64,000 nucleotides of DNA from Pedobacter sp. WC2423 (lineage in GTDB: Bacteria > Bacteroidota > Bacteroidia > Sphingobacteriales > Sphingobacteriaceae). Below are positions 42,422-52,588 of the stretch, one piece after another. The number at the start of each line of letters is the position of its first letter. The first letter of the stretch is position 1. The stretch spans positions 1,736,001 through 1,800,000 of the forward strand of contig NZ_CP162005.1 in the NCBI RefSeq assembly GCF_040822065.1, read 5' to 3'. Below the pieces are notes generated by a model. The model was not told where the DNA came from and searched no databases. It saw nothing but the letters and a program-made list of their open reading frames with translations. The position numbers were made by a program, and so were the translations under genes.

Positions 42422-44800
42422 TTAATCTAATCTATTTTTGATCTCTTCAGAAGATACTTCTCTTTTTCTTTGCTTGCTGAGCTTAGAGTTTCCAAAATTA
42501 TAAATATAGGTAAGCCTGATGATCCTTGGTTCGTAGCTGTATTTTACAAAAGAGCTGTTATTGGCTTCAAAAGACTCAAAGCTGTAATTTTGACCAAATA
42601 CATTATTAAAACTTAGCTGTATACTGCTATTCATTTTTTTTATTTTCTTATCTAAACTAAGGTTTACCCTTTGATATTGTTTGATTTTGCTTACGCCTGA
42701 TAAACGGTTCGAATTATAGGCAGAAAACAGCTGAATTGAAAAATCTTTAGGTAAACTGAATGTTTGTGTAGTGCGTATTATAAAAAAATAATCATCGTTT
42801 TTCTGGGCATCAATCTTCTGATTAATGTAAGATAACTGGAAAGAGTTCTGCATCTCCCACCATTTATTAATTTTTAATGGTGCGTTTATTGAAAAGGTTA
42901 AAGTATTTAAATAATCAAGATTAAGAGATGTTAAACGTTGTTGGGAAGACTCAGGTAAGAAAACTATTTGAGATCTTGCAATTGAGTTCTTTTCATGAGA
43001 ATATTCTACGCTTGCTATATATTTTTGGAATTTATAGTTTAGGGACAAAATATTACTAATTGAAGGTTTTAGCCTGATATTCCCAAAATAAAACGTATTG
43101 GGATCTAAAAATAATACATAAGGAGCCAGATCAAAATAAGTAGGCCTCGATACTCTTCTTCCATAAGAGGCTTGTAAACTAGATTTTTTTCCGATCTCTC
43201 TCGAAAAAAATAACGAAGGGAATAGTTCGCTTAGCTTTGTATCCAATGCATTTCCAGCACTGAGTAAATCAAGCTTCTGTGTGGAGTATTCGTAACGTAA
43301 CCCTAATTTAATATTTGTTTTCTCATCAGCCCCCCAATCTACCGATAAATATGTAGCTGATATATTTTCGGTTAAGTTTGATTTTTCACTCAAGTTATTA
43401 TTTTGAACATATTGTCCATCAATAAGGTCGTTCACTAATACGGTATTGTCTAGTTTTGAATAAGTATACTTACCGCCAAAATCTAATTTAATTTTTTCAC
43501 TAAGTATTCTGGAGTAATCTATTTTACCAACTCCTACAGCTACCGGGGTGTTCTTTGTAACAGAAAATATTTCATTTCTTTCTAAAGCCCCGTTTTCATC
43601 AAAATAATGATTATTATAATTGTTAGGTGCTTTGTTGAGGTATTTCAGATAGTCCACATCAAAGTTTAACACCTGCAGGGAATCTATTTTGTAATTGAGG
43701 TTTAAATTGGAAGTGAATAAATTTCTATCACTATCTTCATCATTAAATAAACCCGTATAGTAATTTTTATTCAGATTGTTTTTTATATTAAAGCCGCTTG
43801 CCTCCTGCTTAAAATTATTTAAATTTCCATTTACCAATACTCCAAACGTAAATTTACTATTGATATAATAATCCAATCCTAATCGTCCTGAATAACCGGT
43901 AATAATGGGATCCCTGTATGTTTCGGTAAAATTACTGGTTACAGATTGATCAGAAGAACGGCTTGTACCAGAATTTGTAAAGGTTCTGGGTGTATTATTC
44001 CTATCATAGTTCAGATCACCATAAAAATTGATTTTATTATTGCGCGCATTCCAGTTAATCCCAAATTTCTCTTTATCTTTTTTTCCAAACCCCAACCCTG
44101 CCAGGATACTTCCGTTAGTGCCTTTCGTGTTTTTTTTAACCTGTTTGATATTGATTAGCCCTCCGGTAAATTCTGCATCGTATTTTGCCGGTGGGATTGA
44201 AATAAGCTCAATTTTTTCGATATCTTTTGCATTTGTACTACTTAAAATCTGGATTAAGGAAGAAATGGGAATTCGGGTTAATTTATCATTTATCAATACT
44301 CCTACTTCCGATTTTCCGTTCAGTGTAATTGAACTGCCATTAGAACCTATCTCTACTCCCGGTAATCTTTGAAGAACTTCTAAAGCCGATCCGGAAATCC
44401 CTATTGGGGTTCCTTCAACATTTATTACCAGGCGGTCTATTTTCTGTTCTACCTGCTGTTTTTTTTGACCAGTTATAACAACTTCCTGCAGGTTTTTCTC
44501 TTGATCTATAAATGTAATCCCCAAATCCAAATCTTTATCTGTCACCGTTACACTTTTCTTAATTTCTTTGGACAATAATGTATGGATTGTAATTTCATAA
44601 TCTGAAGCCGGAAGATTATTTATTGTATAAACACCATCTTTATCTGTAAGTGAGACTTTAGTAATCCTGGTATTATTTGCTTTTACATCCACGAAAGGCA
44701 AAGGGTTGTTATTTTTATCAAAAATTTTTCCTGTTATTTTATACTGCGCATATATACAGTTACAGGATAATGATAAGAAGAATGCTAAAAAAAATTTCAT
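42422..44800 (-). CDS. TonB-dependent-receptor-like outer-membrane protein
   Basis: A protein of 792 residues. It has a signal peptide (MKFFLAFFLSLSCNCIYAQ), a CarboxypepD_reg-like domain at about 20-100 (ITGKIFDKNNNPLPFVDVKANN), a plug-like domain at about 105-220 (LQEVVITGQKKQQVEQKI, LQRLPGVEIG, KIELISIPPAKYDAEFTGGLINI), and a barrel of the outer-membrane beta-barrel family. The barrel ends in RIIRLTYIYNFGN followed by a basic tail. This type is frequent in Bacteroidota and is often not tied to a specific ligand. Being directly behind the exporter, it may serve the product's passage through the outer membrane. Confidence 0.85.
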   Translation of the reverse strand: MKFFLAFFLSLSCNCIYAQYKITGKIFDKNNNPLPFVDVKANNTRITKVSLTDKDGVYTINNLPASDYEITIHTLLSKEIKKSVTVTDKDLDLGITFIDQEKNLQEVVITGQKKQQVEQKIDRLVINVEGTPIGISGSALEVLQRLPGVEIGSNGSSITLNGKSEVGVLINDKLTRIPISSLIQILSSTNAKDIEKIELISIPPAKYDAEFTGGLINIKQVKKNTKGTNGSILAGLGFGKKDKEKFGINWNARNNKINFYGDLNYDRNNTPRTFTNSGTSRSSDQSVTSNFTETYRDPIITGYSGRLGLDYYINSKFTFGVLVNGNLNNFKQEASGFNIKNNLNKNYYTGLFNDEDSDRNLFTSNLNLNYKIDSLQVLNFDVDYLKYLNKAPNNYNNHYFDENGALERNEIFSVTKNTPVAVGVGKIDYSRILSEKIKLDFGGKYTYSKLDNTVLVNDLIDGQYVQNNNLSEKSNLTENISATYLSVDWGADEKTNIKLGLRYEYSTQKLDLLSAGNALDTKLSELFPSLFFSREIGKKSSLQASYGRRVSRPTYFDLAPYVLFLDPNTFYFGNIRLKPSISNILSLNYKFQKYIASVEYSHEKNSIARSQIVFLPESSQQRLTSLNLDYLNTLTFSINAPLKINKWWEMQNSFQLSYINQKIDAQKNDDYFFIIRTTQTFSLPKDFSIQLFSAYNSNRLSGVSKIKQYQRVNLSLDKKIKKMNSSIQLSFNNVFGQNYSFESFEANNSSFVKYSYEPRIIRLTYIYNFGNSKLSKQRKREVSSEEIKNRLD

Positions 44801-44914
44801 TTGTATCAGATTAAAAAATTAATATTTATTAATAGTTCAGGCATGTTTTATCTCTCTTTTATAATGTCAATACTTCTATTTACACTACTCAAAAAGAAAA
44901 TAATTCTTATGGAT
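44801..44914 (-). other. 114-base gap between the exporter and receptor genes
   Basis: AT-rich spacer. It may hold a promoter, but no clear box was seen. Confidence 0.35.
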
Positions 44915-46528
44915 TTAAATATTTACTATTGCTGAATCCTCTTCTTTTTCGACAGTAATATCCTGTATGATTTTACCATACTCGAACTTTAAAATTCTAT
45001 CAGCATGTTTAAAATATTTGTCATCATGAGTAACTGCAACAATGGTTTTTCCCTGCCGTCTAAGGAAAGGAATAAGATTTTCATAAAAATATTTTCTAAA
45101 ATGCGGATCCTGATCTGCTGCCCATTCATCCAATATTAACAAGGGCTTTTCCTCAAGCAGGGCAAGAATCATGGATATTCTCTTACTTTGACCCTTGGAA
45201 AACTTTCTCCTGACTGAAGAGTCGTCATCATTTTTTATAATACTATCCATTTCCATCATTTTGAGATACTCAATATATTTAGCGTTCTCTTTAACCTGGT
45301 AGTTATCATAATTCTGAGAAAAAATATAATTATCGGTAAATATGGTTGATAACAAGTTCTGATAACCTTCTATATCATTCAAGATATCGCTTCCGTTCAA
45401 ATGGACCTTTCCTGTTGAAGGAGTATATAATCCCGTAAGTAAATTGATAAATGTGCTTTTGCCGCTGCCGTTTCCACCAACAATAAATATTACTTCTCCT
45501 TTTTTGATATTGAGATTTATCGGCCCCAATGTAAATGAGTTATAATGAAATACACATTGCAAAAATTCCAAAGTATTGAAAGAGAGAGTGGAAGGAATAG
45601 CAGTTTGTTTATCGGAAGTGGAGCTGATGTCTATTTCTTTTAAGAACTTCCTTATCCTCTTTTGAGAAACCCCTATTCTCATATAAAGATTCTGCATCGT
45701 GATAATTCTGTTTATGGGGCCTGACATGAATAGCAAGATCACAATGAATGAAACCACTTTATCAATTGAAACTATGCCAATAAATGGCAACACAAACAGA
45801 ATTACTCCGAAAATAAAATACAGGCCATACTGGCTAAGAACATTAATGGCGCTGAAACTATTGCTGATATATATATCCGTTTCTTTGGCATCATTTCTAT
45901 TGGGAATAATAAAATTATATGATAGGTTATATTGTCTTGCTGCACTAATTTTTAATTCTTTAAATCCCTGCAATATATCTTGTGTAAATTTATTGAAATC
46001 ATCATTACTGTTTCTGAGCCCGAGTAATTGAGCAGACAACTTTTTACTCATCGAAAAGTACAGGTACGAAATTATCGATATCAATAAAACGATAATAAGT
46101 GCTCCCATTACAGAAAGGCTAAAAAGATAACCAATGCATAAAAGTATCAGCAGTAACGAATTGAGAGTATTGGTAATAACACCTGGAAGAAATATAAATA
46201 CTCTAATATCCTCTAATATTCCATGTATCCGTTCTGTTCCTAAGGAATTGAGGCGAATTAATGTTATATCCATAAGACTCTTGGTTATATTGATTTCGCT
46301 ATCGTAAACAAAATCATATGAAATCCTGATAATTTTTTTCTGAAAAAAAATATTCAGCAGATATGAAAATATTATAAATGAAAAAAATGGTATAGCAAGA
46401 TTGTTATTGACAAGCTCTTTATTAGCTACAATTTTGTTAACAATATATAAAATCCCTAATGTCAAAAATGTATTTGCCAGCGAATATATTGTAAGAAAGA
46501 AAAAATTAGTTTTCTTGATTTTTATCAT
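44915..46528 (-). CDS. cyclic-peptide export ABC transporter (SyrD/PvdE-like)
   Basis: An ABC half-transporter of 537 residues with membrane helices at about 12-30, 43-60, 120-145, 140-158, 230-250 and 255-275, and a C-terminal ATPase. Walker A is GGNGSGKS at 351-358, the signature loop reads FSKGQSKR, and Walker B is PLLILDEWAADQDPHFR. The DEWAADQDP phrasing is characteristic of the PvdE/SyrD group, which moves lipopeptides or siderophore precursors across the inner membrane. It follows the C-A-PCP-C NRPS by 30 bases. It supports a peptide product that is exported, possibly cyclic. Confidence 0.92.
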   Translation of the reverse strand: MIKIKKTNFFFLTIYSLANTFLTLGILYIVNKIVANKELVNNNLAIPFFSFIIFSYLLNIFFQKKIIRISYDFVYDSEINITKSLMDITLIRLNSLGTERIHGILEDIRVFIFLPGVITNTLNSLLLILLCIGYLFSLSVMGALIIVLLISIISYLYFSMSKKLSAQLLGLRNSNDDFNKFTQDILQGFKELKISAARQYNLSYNFIIPNRNDAKETDIYISNSFSAINVLSQYGLYFIFGVILFVLPFIGIVSIDKVVSFIVILLFMSGPINRIITMQNLYMRIGVSQKRIRKFLKEIDISSTSDKQTAIPSTLSFNTLEFLQCVFHYNSFTLGPINLNIKKGEVIFIVGGNGSGKSTFINLLTGLYTPSTGKVHLNGSDILNDIEGYQNLLSTIFTDNYIFSQNYDNYQVKENAKYIEYLKMMEMDSIIKNDDDSSVRRKFSKGQSKRISMILALLEEKPLLILDEWAADQDPHFRKYFYENLIPFLRRQGKTIVAVTHDDKYFKHADRILKFEYGKIIQDITVEKEEDSAIVNI

Positions 46529-46558
46529 AATCTATTTATAAAATAATATTTTCCTGAT

Positions 46559-49500
46559 CTAAAAATCAAAATCAATATCTACCGAATTATTTATTTGTAT
46601 TTCTCTATGAGTTGATAAGTTTACCTTTTCAATAATCTCATCCGGACTTTTGGTTACCCAATCGGTCATAAGCGTTATTTTATCCCATATTATCTCAACG
46701 AAAGTATCATCAATACTTTCAACATATTCTATTTCACACCTCAATCCGCCAGATTCAAAGAAGTTGAATACAAGTGGAAATCTAGATAATGTAGCATGTA
46801 TGATTTGCTTTTTTAATGTAAATGTTCCAAAGTCGATGTTTTCTTTTAGCAGTACCTCCGAATGTTGATAGACCACTAAAAAGTCAGTCAATGTATTAAG
46901 ATTACTGATCAGAGGCTGTGTAATTTTCTCCTCCAAAACCAATAGATTATTTTGGGTATTTTCTGTCAATATTTTAAAAGTAAGTTCCTCCTTTACAGAA
47001 ATCAGGAAGGGAAGGGTTTTTATGAACATCCCTACAGCTTCCTCGAGCTGAGCGTTATTCCTTCCGCTAAAAACAGTCCCCAGGCAAATTGGATTTTGCT
47101 GATATATTTTATTTAGAACGACGCTTAAGATGGTAAGAATAGAAGAAAACAAAGTTGTGTTGTTAGCACTTGAAATTTTTCTTAATTCATCGTACTGATC
47201 TATTGATAGATTAAATATCTTACTTTTTACTATTCCTGGTATCTGGCTATTAATCAGAACTTTCGTATGGGTATTATTTCCTGAGTTAACTTTTGGGATA
47301 TTTGATTCGACCTGAAAATTATTTTGTCCCAGCAACCATTCAGAATAATCTTTAAATTGAATGTCAACCGTTGCTTTTAAAGGTATCCCATTATAAATCC
47401 GAATTAGTTTGGTCAATATGATTTCTAAAGAAATGCCATCAACTATAATATGATGGGTTAAGAAAATAAGATATTTTTTATCATTATAATGAGCAATAAC
47501 TGATTTAAAAAGTAAATCAGTTTCTAAATCTAAATTTTGCGAAATATAGCTTTTTATTGAGGATAAAAAATCTTTTCCGCCGACGTCAAGAATAGCTAAA
47601 CTGAATTCTCTATCTTCTCTGATTATTTGATATACTTCACCATTTTTTTCTACAAAATTTGTTCTTAATATTTCATTTTCCCGGATAATTGAATTAATAG
47701 AATTTTCCAATAAAAGCGTATCTATATCTCCTTCAATTTCAAAAACGGAATACATATTATAGGAATTGGAAAAGCCCTGTTTCTGAGAAGCCAACCATAT
47801 ATTGGTTTGATCATATGTTAATGCATATAAGCTTTTTATCTCAGCTTTAGGAATGAATGTTTTCTCCTTGCTATCATTCTCCAATACTTTTGCTAAGCTT
47901 TGGATAGTTTGATTCTGAAAGATAGATTTTAATGAAACCTCATGATTTAATTCTCTGGAAATACAATTTATTATTTTTCCTGCCAGCAAGCTATGCCCAC
48001 CGAGTTCAAAAAAATTATCGGTAATGCCTATCTCATCTATTCCGAGTATCTCCCGCCATATTTCCACCAGCCTCTTCTCTGTCTCATTCTTTGGGGCAAC
48101 AAATTTTTTTCTGATCAAATCTTTTCCTGTAACATCCGGTAGTGCTTTACGGTCAATCTTGCCATTAGGGGTTAACGGGATATCATCCAGCTCTATATAG
48201 AAACCCGGTATCATATATTCTGGTAACCTGTCCTGAAGATATTCCCGGCATTCAATCTTATTTATCTCCAGGTTTCTATCTGGCGCTCTATCTATTTTGT
48301 AGTAAGCAACCAATACTTTTTCTCCATTTACCTCTTTCGCATCAGCTACTACGTGTTTGATTAAAGGGTTGAACCTTAAAATATGGGTTTCTATCTCCCC
48401 CAATTCTATCCTGAACCCTCTTACTTTAACCTGAAAATCATTCCGTCCTAAAAATGTTATTTCTCCTTCCCCATTCCACTTTCCTAAGTCGCCTGTATCA
48501 TACATTTTAGGATTATTTTTTGAGGTTATGTAAAAAGGGTTATCAATGAATTTCTCCTGGGTAAGTTTTTCATTTTTGTAATATCCTTTTGCCACTCCAT
48601 CTCCAGAGATGAAGATTCTCCCTGCAGTGTTTTCAGGTAAAAGATTAAGGCATTTATCAACAATATAGAGTTGAGTATTGTTAATTGGTTTTCCTATATT
48701 AGAGGCATCAGAAGGTTTATCTATCTTCTTTGTACTTGACCATATTGTAGTTTCTGTTGGTCCGTACATATTCCATACTTCTTTACTGTGCATTAAGAGT
48801 TTTTCTGCTAAAGATTCATTCAGACTGTCTCCTCCACAAAGTATTTTAAGATTTTTATTTCCTTTCCAGCCTGCATTAAATAACATTTGGTAGAAGCTTG
48901 GAGTTGCTTGAATAATACTCGGTGTGATTTGCTCTAACTCTTTTTTTAATTGTTCTATATTATTTAATGTTGCTTTACCAGCAATAAATACGCTTGCTCC
49001 AGATATTAGTGGCGTAAAAAATTCTAAAATGGAGATATCAAAGGAATACGTAGTAACTGAATAAAGCACATCATTTGCCTGGACTTGTGGTATATGCTGA
49101 ATACTTGTTAAGAAGTTGGTTAACGCACGGTGCCCTACTTCTACTCCTTTTGGATTTCCTGTAGAACCAGATGTATAGATGATATAGGCTGTATCTTCAG
49201 GATTAGTAAGATAATTTAATTCGGTCACCGATGTATACTCAAACCGCAACAGTTCTTCTTTGGTAAGAAAACGTATTTGTTTTTGATTTTTATCACCTGA
49301 TGTTTCTGTTGATTCGAATTCTTTTAAAAGTGCTTCTTCGGTTATGATAAGTGAGGCCTGACTCTGTCCAATAATGTATTCGACCCTCTCTTTTGGCAGC
49401 ATTGGATCGATAGGAATATAGCATTTCCCAGCTTTAAGTATCCCTAAAAGAATAATAATAAGTTCTGCAGACCTTTCAGTCAATACTCCAACAGGCATAT

Positions 49501-51004
49501 TATTCTCTCCAAAACCGGAAAGCAGGTACTTTGCTATATTATCCGACTTCTCTTTTAGTTCTTTATAGGTTAAGTTTGTGATCTTATCCCATACCGCTAT
49601 GTTGCCAGGTACTTTCGCGGCCTGTTCTTCAAATAAATGAATGATCGTTTTATTGTTAGGATAAGCTACTTCACTGTTATTGAATTCTATTAAAAGCTTT
49701 TGACATTCGTGTTCGGTGAGGAAATTTAGTTTTTTTATTTTTTGACCTGAATCGCTCAAAACTGACTCCATAAGTATCTGGAAATGCGCTATGAGATTAG
49801 TAATACTTTCTGGTGTAAAGTAATTCAGATTATAGTCAAAATCAATTTTTACATCCTCCGTTTCGTCAAATTCCCTTATATATAATGCTAAAGCCACTCT
49901 TTCTGATTCATGGCTAAGCGGCACCACTTTAGTAACTGTATTTTTAAAGTGAGATGAATAATCCTGCTTTTCATAAGATAATGTAACATTGAATATCCTT
50001 TCCTTTTGATTAAATACCCCCAATTCTTTCACCAAATGCCCCAGGGGGAAACGCTGCTGACGATAGTCGTGTTTTAGCTGTGTCTTGATTTTTTCTACCA
50101 AATCAATAAATGTTTCTTCTTCATCAATTGAAAGCAGTAAAGGATTTACCCCCATGAATAAACCCACAGTTTTTTTAAATTTAGCCCCCGAACGGTTTAA
50201 AACAGGCAATCCTATTGAAACAGAGTCATTTTGAGATTTTTTACTCAAATAAGTATATAAAATTGCAAGAATAATATGAAAGGTACTCGACTTTGTTTCT
50301 AAAGCCAATCTTACCAATTCGTTATAAACAGACCTTCTTACCATAAATTCTTTTCTGTAACTGGTATTGATTGTTATTGAAGAATCTATTTTCTGAAATA
50401 AATTTTCAGGAAGCATTTTAAATTTCCCGACCCAATATTCCTTATCATTAATAAATTTCAGAGATCCAAAATACTCCTGATCTTCAATACTAAAATTTTC
50501 GTAAAAATAGGGATATGTCGTAATTATGGCTCCGTGCTCCATAATTTCGTTATAGTTTTTCACCAAACGTGTAAACATCAAAGATGTTCCCCATCCATCG
50601 GTAATTATATGGTGGTAAACAGAAAACAGATAATGGAAATTATCGTCCACTTTTATTAGCGCAAAACGATATAAAAATGTATCCTTCTCTACATTAAAAG
50701 GATTTTTAAACTCTTTTTGCATCAAATCCAACACTTCTTTTTCTTTATTTTCCTTAAACGAGAAATCGATAAATTCGAGTTGACGGATTTCAGTTGTAAT
50801 TAGCATTTCTGCATTATTATTCACTTCCTTTAAATGACACCTGTAAGCATCATGCTGTTGTATTAAAGCGATATATGCCTGTTCAAATATTTCTTTGTTT
50901 AAATATCCTTTTATAGAAATTCTTGCTCCAATATTGTAAATAGGTTCATTTGGGAACAAAAGCTGTTCGAAATAAATATCTTGTTGAGGAAGAGTCAGTT
51001 TCAT
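46559..51004 (-). CDS. NRPS: C-A-PCP-C
   Basis: A non-ribosomal peptide synthetase of 1,481 residues. C domain 1 is at about 1-430, with HHIITDG at 131-137. The A domain is at about 450-950 (YIIYTSGSTGNPKG, YGPTETTIWS, YDTGDLGKW, GRNDFQVKVRGFRIE, NGKIDRKAL). The PCP is at about 975-1045 (FFELGGHSLLAG, the serine being pantetheinylated). A second C domain is at about 1060-1470 with HHIIVDG. Reading the pocket by comparison with GrsA gives D-I-L-Q-L-G-M-I-W-K, one residue from the glycine code. A C domain at the very end is unusual and implies that the next A-PCP is on another protein. It starts 14 bases after the homoserine dehydrogenase. Confidence 0.94.
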   Translation of the reverse strand: MKLTLPQQDIYFEQLLFPNEPIYNIGARISIKGYLNKEIFEQAYIALIQQHDAYRCHLKEVNNNAEMLITTEIRQLEFIDFSFKENKEKEVLDLMQKEFKNPFNVEKDTFLYRFALIKVDDNFHYLFSVYHHIITDGWGTSLMFTRLVKNYNEIMEHGAIITTYPYFYENFSIEDQEYFGSLKFINDKEYWVGKFKMLPENLFQKIDSSITINTSYRKEFMVRRSVYNELVRLALETKSSTFHIILAILYTYLSKKSQNDSVSIGLPVLNRSGAKFKKTVGLFMGVNPLLLSIDEEETFIDLVEKIKTQLKHDYRQQRFPLGHLVKELGVFNQKERIFNVTLSYEKQDYSSHFKNTVTKVVPLSHESERVALALYIREFDETEDVKIDFDYNLNYFTPESITNLIAHFQILMESVLSDSGQKIKKLNFLTEHECQKLLIEFNNSEVAYPNNKTIIHLFEEQAAKVPGNIAVWDKITNLTYKELKEKSDNIAKYLLSGFGENNMPVGVLTERSAELIIILLGILKAGKCYIPIDPMLPKERVEYIIGQSQASLIITEEALLKEFESTETSGDKNQKQIRFLTKEELLRFEYTSVTELNYLTNPEDTAYIIYTSGSTGNPKGVEVGHRALTNFLTSIQHIPQVQANDVLYSVTTYSFDISILEFFTPLISGASVFIAGKATLNNIEQLKKELEQITPSIIQATPSFYQMLFNAGWKGNKNLKILCGGDSLNESLAEKLLMHSKEVWNMYGPTETTIWSSTKKIDKPSDASNIGKPINNTQLYIVDKCLNLLPENTAGRIFISGDGVAKGYYKNEKLTQEKFIDNPFYITSKNNPKMYDTGDLGKWNGEGEITFLGRNDFQVKVRGFRIELGEIETHILRFNPLIKHVVADAKEVNGEKVLVAYYKIDRAPDRNLEINKIECREYLQDRLPEYMIPGFYIELDDIPLTPNGKIDRKALPDVTGKDLIRKKFVAPKNETEKRLVEIWREILGIDEIGITDNFFELGGHSLLAGKIINCISRELNHEVSLKSIFQNQTIQSLAKVLENDSKEKTFIPKAEIKSLYALTYDQTNIWLASQKQGFSNSYNMYSVFEIEGDIDTLLLENSINSIIRENEILRTNFVEKNGEVYQIIREDREFSLAILDVGGKDFLSSIKSYISQNLDLETDLLFKSVIAHYNDKKYLIFLTHHIIVDGISLEIILTKLIRIYNGIPLKATVDIQFKDYSEWLLGQNNFQVESNIPKVNSGNNTHTKVLINSQIPGIVKSKIFNLSIDQYDELRKISSANNTTLFSSILTILSVVLNKIYQQNPICLGTVFSGRNNAQLEEAVGMFIKTLPFLISVKEELTFKILTENTQNNLLVLEEKITQPLISNLNTLTDFLVVYQHSEVLLKENIDFGTFTLKKQIIHATLSRFPLVFNFFESGGLRCEIEYVESIDDTFVEIIWDKITLMTDWVTKSPDEIIEKVNLSTHREIQINNSVDIDFDF

Positions 51005-51018
51005 TTTCAGATCTCGAT

Positions 51019-52218
51019 TTATTGATTATTTGGGTGGATAGTATCAAACAATATTGCTGAAATCCCATCCCCTTCATATTTATGCTGTACAAGGCATAAT
51101 TCTTCATGTTTCATTTCACCTATGATATAACTATTATTATTCAATACCCCTTTCTCAATCACATTACTGAAATGTTGTTCAACCTCACTTAAAAAGTGGT
51201 TTGTACCAGAGTAACTGATATATATTTTATAAGAAGGATAATTTATTGAGAAATCTGTTGTTGTTTTTAATTTCTTGTAAGCGTACGAATATTTCCTTTC
51301 AATCAAAAAAACATCTTGTATAATGGAAGCAGCTGTAGGTAAGCTTCCTGCTCCCATGCCTATATAAATATGCTTATCAGAAAGTTGTGAGTTCAGAACC
51401 ACTCCATTAAACACATCATTGATATGATAAAAATCGCTCTGATCCGAAATAAACATAGGTACTACCAAATTGATATGGTTTCCTTTATAGGTGTAAGATT
51501 TTGCAATCAGTTTTATTTTCAAATTCTGCTCTTTCGCAAAATCAACATCGGCATCAGAAATATTCTGAATACCAATCATCAGAATACTATCCAGTTCTAC
51601 TATTTTCCCAAAAGTGTGTGCAATCAGAATCTTTAGTTTTGATCTGGCATCATAACCGTTAATATCCAGCGAAGGGTCACTTTCAAGATAGCCCAATTCT
51701 TTCGCCCGATGTACTACTTCACTGAAAGGTACTTTCTCTTCAAAAGCTTTTGTAAGAAGATAATTTGTAGATCCATTAACGATACCTGTTAAAGATAATA
51801 CGATATCATTTGCATAATAATCTTCCAGGTTTTTTATAATAGGAATACTCCCACAAACAGCACCTTCATACAAAAATGGTGTTTGTGTATCCTTTTGAAG
51901 GGTTATAAGTTCTCCAAGATAAGCTGATATCATTTTTTTATTTGCAGATATAACAGCCTTTCCTTTTTTTAAAGAAGTGGTAACAATATCATATGCTTCA
52001 TCTGCATCATCTATAAGTTCAATTACAATATCTGTATCTAAATCATCCAGGATATCGCGTTTGTCATAAGTAATGATTTCTTCCTCTACATTTCTCGGTT
52101 TGGATTTATCTTTTACAACAATTGCTCCTACTTCAAATTCAGGCATCCCTTTTAAAAGATCATATACTCCTTTACCTACTACCCCCAGCCCAAATATTCC
52201 GATTTTAGTTCTTTTCAT
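51019..52218 (-). CDS. homoserine dehydrogenase within the NRPS operon
   Basis: A monofunctional oxidoreductase of 399 residues that reduces aspartate semialdehyde to homoserine. The N-terminal NAD(P)-binding loop reads GIFGLGVVGKGVYDLL. The catalytic domain has SANKKMISA, GAVCGSIPI and the family segment LTGIVNGSTNYLLTKA with ELGYLESDPSLDINGYDARSKLKIL, which contains the substrate and catalytic residues. A C-terminal domain of about 80 residues may be regulatory. A copy inside a peptide gene cluster suggests a supply of homoserine or a homoserine-derived building block. The primary-metabolism copy would lie elsewhere. It is 14 bases before the C-A-PCP-C NRPS. Confidence 0.9.
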   Translation of the reverse strand: MKRTKIGIFGLGVVGKGVYDLLKGMPEFEVGAIVVKDKSKPRNVEEEIITYDKRDILDDLDTDIVIELIDDADEAYDIVTTSLKKGKAVISANKKMISAYLGELITLQKDTQTPFLYEGAVCGSIPIIKNLEDYYANDIVLSLTGIVNGSTNYLLTKAFEEKVPFSEVVHRAKELGYLESDPSLDINGYDARSKLKILIAHTFGKIVELDSILMIGIQNISDADVDFAKEQNLKIKLIAKSYTYKGNHINLVVPMFISDQSDFYHINDVFNGVVLNSQLSDKHIYIGMGAGSLPTAASIIQDVFLIERKYSYAYKKLKTTTDFSINYPSYKIYISYSGTNHFLSEVEQHFSNVIEKGVLNNNSYIIGEMKHEELCLVQHKYEGDGISAILFDTIHPNNQ

Positions 52219-52227
52219 TTATTTCTG

Positions 52228-52588
52228 CTATTCTTTTTTAATCAGCTTATCTAATCTTTTATTTACCGATATTTCCTCCACTTGCTTTATCAATGGCCCA
52301 TCCCTAAAACGGTACTCTTCTGCATTTCACGAATCAAAAAACCAGGATCGTTTTCGGTAATTTCCAACATCAAAATCAGATACTTCTGAAATATTTTTGA
52401 AAAAATCCTAATTTTTGAAAATGAGGAAATGGTCACCGTCAAGTCCTGGTATCTGAACGGGACATTAACTTTCCTTTTTCCAGTCATAATTATACTGTCT
52501 GCATCAACATGTTCTTTCGAACCATAAAACACCTTGACAGGAATCTTCAGTTTATCCTTATTTTCATTATAATTTACTGGTAAAACGT
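52228..52588 (-). pseudogene. decayed gene between the esterase and homoserine dehydrogenase
   Basis: One frame reads KIPVKVFYGSKEHVDAD and GKRKVNVPFRYQDLTVTISSF. Near 52415 it must shift to a second frame reading DFFKNISEVSDFDVGNYRKR and WFFDS, then TGA, then in phase NAEEYRFRDGPLIKQVEE and NKRLDKLIKKE to TAG at 52228-52230, 10 bases before the dehydrogenase start. At least one frameshift and one stop are needed. The original product is not recognised. The gap would be 370 bases if it were empty, unusual in this tightly packed operon. Confidence 0.5.

Noticed and set aside
52290..52532. Intact 80-residue gene
   Set aside because: It matches only the middle part of a decayed reading frame that needs a frameshift and lacks a supported start.
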